Shown: piece after piece, positions 36,627-46,300 of the stretch
Layout of the letters: each line of letters opens with the position of its first letter
Numbering within the stretch: the stretch's first letter is position 1
DNA from: Paramacrobiotus metropolitanus
Lineage: Eukaryota; Tardigrada; Eutardigrada; Parachela; Macrobiotidae
NCBI RefSeq assembly: GCF_019649055.1
Contig: NW_026570224.1
Location: forward strand, 3,639,750-3,703,749
Direction of reading: 5' to 3'
DNA: 64,000 nt
The notes under the pieces: generated by a model
What the model was told of the DNA's origin: nothing
What the model saw: the letters and a program-made list of their open reading frames with translations, nothing else
The model's database searches: none
Program-made: the position numbers and the translations under genes

Positions 36627-37319
36627 CTAGTATGAAAGCCAAGACATAGAAGTATTGAAATTTATACACTGCAACGCAGAAACCGGACTAGCCCCAGTCG
36701 AACGTCGGATAACTCCAGTCGCTGATACCACAGCAAAAGGGGTACATGTTGCAGGAACAGCGAACCGTGCGGGCGTGGGCAACCGGCCCGGATGCGTCGT
36801 TTCGGCGCAGACGAGCGACAGCGCTCGGATGTAGAAAAGCCAGCGCGGGAGAGTCCATTGCGGCGTCCAGCTGGGCCTGAGGGACTGCTGACTGGAAGCC
36901 CTGTCCCGATGAAAATCGTTAATCTCCTTGGCGATCAGATCGTCAAAGAATGCGTTCAGACCGCTAGTATTCCTCCGTCGATATTCGTCCGATGTATTAA
37001 GCCAATTAACCACATCTTCCGTACTCTCGCTCACAGTGCCGGCTAATCCATGAAATCGTCCACTTTGAACCTTGAGACCATCATTTTCTCTGGTAAGGAT
37101 GACATCCAGAGTGTTCCACGTAATGTCCATAGGATGGGCAGAGCTAGTTCGAAATTTGATCATCCCTGCTCTCTCGTCGGTTCGAACAAACAGCTCGACG
37201 GAAAATAGCGGAACATCAGCATTCACAACTGAGGAAATCGCCAGAAACACGCGGCGACGACCAATAATATGAAAATTTGCCCGCAGCCCAATGACACTAC
37301 CCTCGTCCAGCAGAGCAAA
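36627..37319 (-). CDS. Terminal exon resembling an adaptin appendage (ear) domain, apparent frame change
   Basis: The exon starts after an acceptor at 37321-37320 and reads FALLDEGSVIGLRANFHIIG, then RRVFLAISSVVNADVPLFSV. This beta-strand pattern recalls the start of the AP-2 alpha-adaptin ear (LxENxxLQIGLKSEF...GRMxxFYGNK). The similarity is weak, and I did not identify other adaptin exons upstream. In this frame the protein stops at 36627. From about 36905 a second frame looks more protein-like (SAVPQAQLDAAMDSPALAF ... CNMYPFCCGISDWSYPTFDWG) and stops at 36688-36690, suggesting a one-base lesion near FHRDR. The true product is unclear. Confidence 0.4.
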   Translation of the reverse strand, partial: FALLDEGSVIGLRANFHIIGRRRVFLAISSVVNADVPLFSVELFVRTDERAGMIKFRTSSAHPMDITWNTLDVILTRENDGLKVQSGRFHGLAGTVSESTEDVVNWLNTSDEYRRRNTSGLNAFFDDLIAKEINDFHRDRASSQQSLRPSWTPQWTLPRWLFYIRALSLVCAETTHPGRLPTPARFAVPATCTPFAVVSATGVIRRSTGASPVSALQCINFNTSMSWLSY

Positions 37320-37508
37320 CTACCAACAAAAAAAATTTAAAAACGAAAATTTAAAGACAAGACGAACAGGTCTGACCTGACTTCATAACATGCCAGCCAA
37401 CAGCTTACCAAGGCTTTTGACTGGGCTATGTTCCGCATAACTGCAAAACAACCAGTTTTATCTACGTTACCGCAATAAGGTCACTCGAGCTGTTGCAAAT
37501 ATTGACGA

Positions 37509-38680
37509 TTACTGACCAAAAAAGTGATAGTAAGGGTTTTCCCACGGCTCTTCCGCTTCATCAAACGCCTGCACGAATTTCACCTTGGCCGCACTCTTCT
37601 TGGGCGCTACTGGCTGCACTCGGCTTCTTCTGTTGGCCGAAGTTTTTTCTCTACTTTCCGCATAAACACCAAGCGTGAGTCAGTGCCAGGTATGATCGCA
37701 TTGGTAGCAGTGACCAATGAAATAAATATTTATTCGACCGCACTAACCTTACCTCAGTAGCCAAGATCTGCACTGATGACCCGGTGCCGGATTCCGTCCG
37801 GTCCATGGCTTTTGAACCCATCTCCGCACCGGCCACCGGCAGTGCTTGCTTTGTCGACTTGGATTTGCATTTCTTTTGGTTGGCACCAGGGGCTACCGAT
37901 ACCGGCTGATTCATCCGAAGGGCTTCTGCTGCCGCGCGGGCTGCTCTTCTATTTCGTGTCTGCTTGGATATCCAAAAGGGCACATTCAAAAGCTGTTTTC
38001 TCAAGGTTAACTTACTGCACACGGCATACCTTGAATGACGGCAGCGTGTTAAAGTTGCCTGTTTTTAGTGTTTTAACCAGTTTAGGCAGACGATCACGGA
38101 TCCAGTCCTCATTGTCTCCGGGCATTATTTTACGGCACCCGCTATACGTGATACAAGGGTTTTTGCCCTTGAGTGGCGACGACGTGATTTTTCTGTTGGC
38201 TATGGCTTGCAGTACGATCAAGCCGACAGGCCACGCCTTTTCTGGTACTCTAACAATCTCCGTAAAATGTTTCCACTCGTCGTCGGTTCAGCTACTCTGC
38301 TGCTGTAATAAAATAAAAACAGAAGTTCCTGTTACACAGTCCATTCCAGTCTGAACATAGAAACCGGCAAAGGATCATGCAAATTGGTTTTTTTTGGCAT
38401 AAATAAAACTACTCATGACCGCTACTTCGTCATCTTCATTAAATGGAGATGAGTGCTTAACGTCGTCATCAATATAGGGCTTGAACCAGCACTTCTCAGC
38501 CGGCGGCATAGCATCCAGCTGTCCATTCCGTGGTTTTTCGTCCATTTTCGCCTTATAGATCGACCGGAGGAGGACAATATGTGGATCCCGGTCTCGCTTG
38601 GCCCTGGTTTCGTCCCTATCGGATTGCAAAGCGATCAAGACGGTCATTTCGTCCGGCATCAATTTCTTATAGGCTGACAC
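37509..38680 (-). CDS. Unrecognised nuclear-type protein, possibly BEN-like
   Basis: Coding segments on the minus strand: 38680-38375 (acidic/charged, MPDEMTVLIALQSDRDETR), then about 38290-38028. The second reads WKHFTEIVRVPEKAWPVG and KITSSPLKGKNPCI, ends LPSFK before a GTATGC donor, and has a loose BEN-domain flavour. Next, 37990-37757 is basic and low-complexity (NRRAARAAAEALRMNQP; KKCKSKSTKQ), ending ILATE before GTAAGG. The last segment ends YYHFFGQ with a stop at 37509-37511. Introns look very short. An in-frame TGA lies just upstream of the 38290 segment, so its exact acceptor is uncertain. Family not established. Confidence 0.4.
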
Positions 38681-39024
38681 CTATCAAGACCATGCACACA
38701 ATAATTTTCACCATAATCCTACTACAAAAGCATTGTATTACAGTTTTTATCATTCGTCGCCAGCTTCCACTGGGCTCTTGTTCCTTGGCAAGGGTCCGGA
38801 TCCGGCGTGCTACAAATCAAGTTTCGTACAAAAGTTAAAAAGTTGTGTAAAAACAAGTTTAACTTTATATAAACATAATACCAAAACATAATTCGGCAAC
38901 TTGAACTTCTTCCGGTACTACCAGAATTGACTGATATATGCTCCTATATCCAGCGGCCGATTACAGGCATTTATAATTAGATTTTTTTTAATTTTCGCAA
39001 ATATTAAAAGCTCGTATACTTCAG

Positions 39025-39811
39025 CGTTTTTAGCGCTTGTGGATTCGATCAAGCAGAATAAAGACGGATGCCTCGTTACCATTGTCGATAACGAAATCGA
39101 AGAGCCGATCGAACTGCAAGTGCCTTTTCCAATGGTAAACGACAAACAATTTTCTCTAACTGAAATTTAATCTGAAATGTATTGCCGCTATGTATTTTAG
39201 GCTGAGATGTTTACCGTAGAATACGAAAAACGGATTTGCGTATTTGCGGGAGTAGCATTCCGATCGGGTGAACTGTTCTGCATCAACCAGCAAACATTTA
39301 TATTCAACGATAACGGTAAAATCGAAAATATTTATTTGTACAGAGATTATTTTCCATTACAAAATCGTTTTTACGGTTGCGGCTTTCGATAAGATATATG
39401 ATTTTTGCTCCGTTAACTATGCGACCCAAAATCCTGCATTATTTAGGATTGGTATTTAATGAACCCATAGCTGATTTTTACAACTTATTCGAGTAAGAGC
39501 GATTGGATTATATAAGAAACCAGTTACGCTACATCAACGAACACAATTTGCGCTAATGTCATTTTTACGTCAACGTTTTAGGCTCCAAATTCACGATCAA
39601 CTTCGCTACTGATCTTATCAACAAGCAATACATCGACAAGATGCCCCTTGAATTATATTGTACTCCGTCAACTTCTAATGCACTATCTCCCATTCCTTCA
39701 ACTTCACGATCTATCGAGAGCACACAACCAGATCTAACCAAACCAAATCCGAAACGAACGACTGAGTCACCGGCAAAACATCAAACGAAAAAACCGAAGC
39801 GAAAACCTTGA
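39025..39811 (+). CDS. Unrecognised protein with basic C-terminal tail (5' end not found)
   Basis: Three exons with matching phases: about 39025-39134, 39201-39315 and 39582-39811. They encode LVDSIKQNKDGCLVTIVDNE, then EYEKRICVFAGVAFRSGELF and QQTFIFNDNG, then KFTINFATDLINKQYIDKMP. A Ser/Thr/Pro-rich tail follows, ending in a nuclear-localisation-like basic cluster (KHQTKKPKRKP). The first half looks like a beta-rich globular domain. The start codon and any upstream exon were not identified. I do not recognise the family. Confidence 0.5.
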
Positions 39812-39862
39812 ATTATTATTATTATCATGACATTATTATTATTATTATTTTTATTTTTATTA
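39808..39862 (+). repeat. (ATT)n microsatellite
   Basis: ATT-triplet tract beginning at the stop codon of the preceding gene. Confidence 0.8.
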
Positions 39863-40039
39863 TCAAATTATCTTTACTCTCAACCACATGCTTATTTTAT
39901 GCCTCACATCCCACACTGAACTGTTTCTATAATAAATCATCCGCTTCTGCCGTTATTACGACGCATCTGGTTCCGATTACGCATTCTAAATTGATTACTG
40001 AAAATAAAATACAAGAAATCATAATTAATCGTAATGATC

Positions 40040-40077
40040 CAAGAAACCCCGGAGGCGAAAGCCGGAGGTGTTTCTTG
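40040..40077 (+). other. Stem-loop (AAGAAAC / GTTTCTT arms with inner CCGG/CCGG)
   Basis: CAAGAAAC and GTTTCTTG flank an inner CCGGAG...CCGGAGG. It could fold in RNA; function unknown. The surrounding 39812-40172 holds no gene that I can support. Confidence 0.45.
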
Positions 40078-40172
40078 TATAAACATAATACCGCTTATTA
40101 TGTAGATACAGTTTCATAACATTTCCGTACCTCTACCTGCACGAATACTCAACTGCAGTACGGTATTATAGA

Positions 40173-40559
40173 TCATCTGCACATCATGTGGGCATTTAAA
40201 CAAATTTTAAAAAAATGCAATTTTTTTTTAAAGAAATAATAATAAGGTTGCTTTCGATAAATATCGTCAGCATGTGTACCAGTGATCGCAGTCAAAATAG
40301 CCGCATGTTTGTTGGCTTCTATCTTCCGCAGTAGGTCTTCCGCATTTTGGATGATATCGTCAAATTCATCAGCCACAGCACATATCACCTCCGAAGTGTT
40401 GTCCATTGCCCAGTCTTGAAAGTTGGTCAGACATACTTTATCCATCCAGGGGCGGCTTAATGGGCGCAGGCAAAGCCATGCCCCATCTGCGGCTACTCTC
40501 ACCTGCGTCCGCAAATCTACTGTCGTTGGTCCTAGAAGACGCCGCACACGTCAGGATTA
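40173..40559 (-). CDS. Unrecognised coding-like exon
   Basis: An open frame begins after a plausible TTCTAG acceptor near 40530. It encodes amphipathic, helix-rich sequence (NFQDWAMDNTSEVICAV; EFDDIIQNAEDLLRKIEANK; HAAILTAITGTHADDIYRK) and runs into a Lys-rich end at 40173. The N-terminal half differs in character. It might be an exon downstream of the 40934-40689 frame, but the splice phase does not join cleanly. No family recognised. Confidence 0.35.
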
Positions 40560-40688
40560 ATTAATCTGTCCCTACAGTTTCCATTCAAGCGCACTGCAAA
40601 CCGGGCAACGGAACTGGATGGGCCGATATTCTCACTATGTTGTATGCACCGATAACACACAGACTATACCCAGGGACGAGCAGGTTAC

Positions 40689-40934
40689 CTAAAAATGTTT
40701 TGCGCCAAGGGCAGCTTTGACGGATCCGACATGGCGGCTGTCGGGTTTGGCTTCTTCTGCCAATTGTCCGTACGCTGCTGCCGGTTGTGAGGTTGTTGTG
40801 AGGTTTTGAGGTTGGCTGGGGTTGTCTCCTGCAGCAGCGGCAGGAATCTGCAGAATCGGGGCTGCATCTTCTACATCCATATCATCTTCGCTCTTCGCAC
40901 GCACAACACGGGCAGCGCGGTTTTTCTGCGCCAT
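40689..40934 (-). CDS. Hypothetical 81-aa protein
   Basis: ATG at 40934. Basic N-terminus (MAQKNRAARVVRAK), an acidic patch (SEDDMDVEDAAP), then an Ala/Gln/Pro-rich region. The stop TAG overlaps a splice-donor-like TAG|GTAACC at 40689, so it could be a complete short gene or a misread first exon. Likely disordered; no family recognised. Confidence 0.35.
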   Translation of the reverse strand: MAQKNRAARVVRAKSEDDMDVEDAAPILQIPAAAAGDNPSQPQNLTTTSQPAAAYGQLAEEAKPDSRHVGSVKAALGAKHF

Positions 40935-41612
40935 AGCAGCACTTTAAATTGAAACAGCAAGTCCGCCCAGATAGTTTAGATCGGCTGGCGGTCTTCAGAC
41001 AATTATGGAATGGCAAAAATAAATCGGCAATATGAGAAATTCATATCGGTTGCATGTAGAAAACAACGACAGCACTGAGAACTAAAAAATGCCCATGCAC
41101 ACGTTTAACAGAAAATGTGCACTGTCAAACTGCGAAAAAACCCTGACCATGCTGAAAACGGCCGTACAATAACTTACACGGCGTATGGCAGTACGTCATG
41201 GTGCAATCCTATGCTTGGTGCAATGCGGTGTACAGGAAATTTGCGTAATCTGCCGGCATAATTGTCGCTTTGATCCGTAATTCTGACCACCGCCCGCCAG
41301 GTTATTTATTGCAACCGCCCAGCGTGCACTGACATGCAAGTTTCGGATGGGTGCTGTATAAACTCTCGTCGTCGTCGTATGAAAATATAACATCAAGTAT
41401 GTTGGAAGCATTCGGCAAATCCAGAATTCTATTTCCTTCCGGCATTTTCCTAATCCTGAATATGTATGGTCTTAGTAATAAAGTTTTTTTTCCGTGCGAC
41501 TATTGTACCGAATGTTATTCTAATTACGCCATGTGCGTGATAGGTTTTAACCTGCTGTAATCCGCAGTGATTTTTATCCAGACGGTGGTGACTCAATATT
41601 GAGGAAGCCAGA
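40935..41612. other. Intergenic, no gene seen
   Basis: Divergent spacer between the 81-aa frame (-) and the two-exon gene at 41613 (+). Confidence 0.3.
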
Positions 41613-42056
41613 ATGGCCGACCGCTTCAAATCACCGGACGACGTTTGCCGCAGAGTAGCGGAGCACGGAGATCCACCGTGCATGGATGGTTAGACGTCGC
41701 CCAGTCGTTGTGGGCCGCCATTGTTTCTTTCAGAGAAACGTATTCAGTATGCCTTTGCGCATGCTGCTAGACATATATCAGATCGATACTTGGCCGAGGA
41801 GATTGTCAGTCAAGCCCTGGCGGCATATCCCACGTTCGGGCACTTTACGGCCTTCCTCCGCGATTTATATGCCTACGATAATTACGACGTTTATTTTGAC
41901 GACATCCGAGGTTGTGGGACCTTTAATACTCTAACCAGGCTTGCAATGAAAAAGCGCAGCCGCGACGGAGTTTTGGTGGACAATGCCCGGCGGTGGATTA
42001 TTGACGATCTGCTGACACTGCATCCGCGTATTACATGGGACATGTTTTCATACTAG
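41613..42056 (+). CDS. Unrecognised two-exon protein (about 131 aa)
   Basis: Exons 41613-41688 and 41734-42056, split by a 45-bp intron that begins GTTAGA and ends TTTCTTTCAG; phase 1 on both sides. The protein starts MADRFKSPDDVCRRVAEHG. It continues with helix-rich, charged sequence (YLAEEIVSQALAAYPTFGHF, FLRDLYAYDNYDVYFDDIR) and ends WIIDDLLTLHPRITWDMFSY. It has no signal peptide or membrane segment, so it is likely cytosolic or nuclear. The clean splice join and balanced composition argue for a real gene. I do not recognise the family. Confidence 0.6.
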
Positions 42057-42093
42057 ATACTCTCGGCTGAGCACGCAGCCTACTTAAAAGACC

Positions 42094-42960
42094 ATGTCTA
42101 TCCAGGTAATCGAGGCGGTTATCTTTGCCTACGAAACTTTTTCCACAATGTGCCTTGCATACAATGCCACCACCCGGCCGGAGATAACATCATCGCTGAC
42201 ATGTAAAATTTGTTTTCTAAGCAACAATCTTTGCAATTACAGTGCTCGGTCAGCGACCATATTAGGAGATGATTCTCATGCCGGTGCGGTGCATTTGTGT
42301 GTCAAACCAGTCGAGTCAGGCGGAAAAGACCCACCCGGATGGTACCAAGGTCCAGTATAAAATGCCGCCAGTGGCAATCCATTAGTGGCTGATTGGCGAG
42401 TGTCAGGACTGGGCTTATGTAAATCAGATGGGTAACAAATGCTCGAGAGCGACAGTGCAGCCCGCTGTATTATTCTGCGGTTGCAACGCAATAGTTGTCT
42501 ATCATGCCAAGGTATTATTAACTACTGGTGTTGTTTATTTGCACAGAGCGAGTGCGCATTCGGCGCTATCTACATGCAAAACCACCTCAAAATACCTGCT
42601 GAGAGATTTGGTTTGCATAGCGTCCGTATCGACGCGGGACCTATCGGCTACGCGGATACTCATGTGGGTATGGTCAGCGCAGCAGATGGTGAGGACGCAG
42701 GACCGCACTCGGACCGCCTGGATAGCCTTCTTCTATCAAAGCCAATTGCCGGAAAGAAGCCGGAAGTGCAGCCGTGCGGTAGTGCTCTAGATGAAACGTC
42801 CAAAAGGCAGGAGCGCTCTACCAAAGGAAAAAGAGGGACAGTAGCTCGGCTGTTGGGAGAAGCGCTAAAAATCATTAACGAAAACATCGGCACGGACGCC
42901 CCGTTGTTGCGCTTTCACTGCGATTTTTATCGCTGCGTCCGTCTATTCCGAAACAAATAA
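42094..42960 (+). CDS. Possible multi-exon gene with a Cys-rich N-terminal region
   Basis: Starts with a short ATG exon (MSIQ) before GTAATC. A segment reading LCLRNFFHNVPCIQCHHPAG follows, with a CxxCHH cluster that might bind zinc. Later sequence reads ECAFGAIYMQNHLKIPAERF and HSVRIDAGPIGYADTHVG. It then becomes Lys/Arg-rich (SALDETSKRQERSTKGKRG) and ends with a helix (LLGEALKIINENIG) at the stop at 42960. A very short intron (about 42513-42546) may precede the SECAF segment. Exon boundaries in the middle are not resolved and the family is unknown. Confidence 0.35.
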
Positions 42961-42988
42961 GCCATACTTTGTCAGCGCCACAGTGTAT

Positions 42989-43339
42989 TTAGTCACGCAT
43001 CGGGCAGCCGGCACGACGGTGCAGGTAACTATTATACAAACGCCCCCCAAATTTGTGACGTAGCAAAGTTTCATACAGATACTCTTTGGAAATGATATGT
43101 GGCAGTGGCAGGAACGAATTCGGCAGTCCTTTTTGGATCCACCGATCAGCCGTATTGCCTTCGTAGCATTTACGGTGGCGACACGGGATCCTTGATCGGT
43201 TTACCAAGAGAGCAGTGGCGGCTATTTCGAAGCCTTGACGCAGCGACACGCTACCATTCCTGAGAAAGACAAGTTGCACAGCCGGTAAGCAGTAGCTGGG
43301 GTGTTGAATGGTAATGTGATGAGTGAAATGCCATTTCAC
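42989..43339 (-). CDS. Coding-like sequence abutting the palindrome (3' end of an interrupted gene?)
   Basis: Open frame that starts inside the palindrome tip and runs outward. The convincing part begins after a strong TTTCTCAG acceptor near 43262: NGSVSLRQGFEIAATALL, then RHRKCYEGNTADRWIQKG, FLPLPHIISKEYLYETLL and an end GRLYNSYLHRRAGCPMRD. It is on the same strand as coding-like sequence beyond the other palindrome end (62193-62008). Family unknown. Confidence 0.35.
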   Translation of the reverse strand: MKWHFTHHITIQHPSYCLPAVQLVFLRNGSVSLRQGFEIAATALLVNRSRIPCRHRKCYEGNTADRWIQKGLPNSFLPLPHIISKEYLYETLLRHKFGGRLYNSYLHRRAGCPMRD

Positions 43340-46300
43340 TGAACGGGAAAATGACCCACCCCTGACTTGAATATTGATTCCCCCCTAGGGGTCCAAGTGA
43401 AATCTGATAAAATGGATTTCCTATACGTTAGGGAGCTACGCTTACGTCATTCTAATGAACCGGTATACGTATACCTGTGTACGTAAAAGTGAAAACTGAT
43501 TAAAAGTAATTGATTAAAGTTAAAAATGAAGTTTAACTCAACTTCAGGGAGGTACGTAAACGGTATCTATGTACTACGTACGCGTATTAATACAGTATAC
43601 GGAAGTGCAATTACTGTACTACAATACGTATTAATACGTTTACGTTAACTCTAAATGTCAAAACTAAGAACTGGGCAAAGTTATGAAGTCGTTATCACTT
43701 TATACGGTATCCATGTGTATACGCAAGCGTATTATTACAGTATACGCAAGTACAACACGTACAAATCGGTTTGCGTTATGGTTAAATGCCAAAACTTAAA
43801 ACTAATTAAAATATTACAAAACAGAAATCGCAGGCATTACAACACATGTTTAATATTATTGATGTTACTCAAGCAATTATTCTTACCAATAATTATTTTT
43901 AACGCATTTTGGCTTTAATTAATCATCTCGTTAAGATCATTTACTGCGTTTACCACGCTATGTGCTTCCCATTACAGCACGAGTGCTTCTGCAGTGTACT
44001 TTGTTATTTTTCCAACTACTTGATTAATGGCAAAGTTTTCCAAAAATTCCTAAAATAACAGGTTATTTTTTATTTTCGATTTTCTTATTTGCCTGTCTGA
44101 TTATTAGTAAATGTTCAGATCAGTGTGCAATTAATTTTACAGCATAATCAACCTGAATTAGTTATGTTGTAATTTTCGCCTGCATGGAAATACAGTCGAA
44201 CTAAAAATATTTACGATTAGGTAAATGCATGTACAGTGGCGTTACAAACCAGTGCGCATGCTTGTGCCATTTACTTACAACCGTTGCTACCGCACTTTGT
44301 CTCTTGGCCCCTTTCCGTTGCTGATGTACTGTGCCCTGTTCTCACAGGCATATTCAGAAATGGACTCTGTCCAGCATTCAGCTGTTATCACTGACAGAAA
44401 TGCATATAGAGTATAGACAGATGCATGCATGCAGATGTTAGGTCGTACAGCCTGCAACTACGCACACTACGCAACAAAGTTTAATAATCGATAACATAAA
44501 ACTCTGAGCGCACATACTATAATTAAAAACTACCAGCGTTATTGTACGGACCTTAATTTAATAGAATATCATTTAGAATGGTATTGTGGTTTTCTCATCC
44601 TGCACGTAATTATTATATTACAATTGTTAAAGCTGGTTATACTAACGTGCACAAGAAGGCTTACATTATTATGCAGCGATGATAGCAGTATTAGTTGTTT
44701 TCTTGGTTTTTACTGAATTAGAATTCATTGATAAATTTCTATGGAAACCCTGCAAATCGTTGTGTCAAGCCGAACATTAGCGCTTCTGAGTGCCAATTAA
44801 TTGTTTGCACTTTGCTTTCGACAGTCATTACTATCTGAACATCACCACGGGCAATCTAGCTGTTCCGGGAAAGAAAATGGATATCAGCAATAGAATCATT
44901 ATTCTACAAGTATTTAGCCAAGTGAGATGTAGTTCTACGTGCTCTACACACTTCATGATTAATTAAAGCGCAGCCTTCATGCAAAAAAGGGTAAAATTAA
45001 TATCCGTGCATGAAATTAATACCCGTGCTGCTCAAATGCTATGGGGGTTTTACAGCGCCGTTATTTTGCATAATCAACTTATATATGTAGAGTATGAGAT
45101 GCTACCGTTTGTGAACTTCCGCGGCTGTCGGAATGGAGTGGGATTATTGCGCATGGCAAAAAATGACGAGAACGAGAAACCTAAGAAACCTAATAATAAA
45201 CTTGAAAATCCTCAGAAAACCTAAGAAAACTTAAGAAAGCCTAAAAACTAAGAAAACCCAAAAAACGTAGGAAACTGAAGAAACCTATGATAGCCGAAAC
45301 GTACACTTGACGAAATGAGCGTTGGTCGAATTAGTGTTGGCCAAAATAAAAGTTGACCGAAGTGAACTGTGCGGCCGAAATGTAACGCGGCCAAAGTGAT
45401 CGGACGCGTTTGCAGTGACGCTGCAAGTAAGTATGTTAAGCGCGTCATTTACGCACTTTACTGACCAGCGTCGTTTACGCACTTTGTTCCTTGTCCGCTT
45501 TCCGTTGCTACGCTTGGCCTCATTCTCGCAGTCATTTAGATTTGGACTTTCTTTAGCGCTCAGTTTTATTACGCAGAGTAATTTCACATGCATGTAGGTT
45601 GGCAGGTCGATAAAGTATACATACAACTGCGCATACAGCTCTCAATCATTGAGCAAAAGCTGAAATTGCAGACTTTGATAATGCAAAACTCTTAGCACGC
45701 ATTTAAATAAAAGGTTGCAGCGTTTGTTGTACGTACCGTCATTCTAATAAGATCATGTAAAATTTTCAATGTAAAACAAAGAGTAAGCAATGTGCAATGA
45801 CAAAAGAAGAATAAAATGGAATTGCAAATAAGAAATAAAAATCAGAGATGGTAGGATGTTTTGCAATAAGTATACGGTGCATGCCCAGTAAGCTATTGCA
45901 TTTATGATATTACGCAACAATTATTCACAGATTGCCTTACATCCAAAAGCGACTTGCAAGTAAAATGAGAAGATGAAAATCTGCAAATAAATTGCAAAAA
46001 TTAAGCAACCTCAGTGCGTGACGTGAGCTCGAAAGTCGTTTTAGCCTACCGGGTAAACGTCAATGCGCTTACGCATTTTATATCGCATAGTAGTCAAGTT
46101 TAGCAAGTTAGTACACATTAATGTAGAACCGAAATAACAAGTCTAAAATCGACAAATAAGTTTCAATTAAATTTTATGTAATGCATTAGCAGAACTTTGG
46201 TTACCTATAGCATGTGTGCAATGCTTGAAAGCCAATATGTGATGGCCTGTCAGTTATAGCCCTAGATAACAGTGACTAACATGTTGAAATGAAATAAGAA

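Noticed and set aside
45285-45626. 113-codon frame conserved in both arms, considered as an arm-encoded gene
   Set aside because: Conservation between arms only reflects the recent duplication; overlapping frames on both strands are equally open and no motif is visible.
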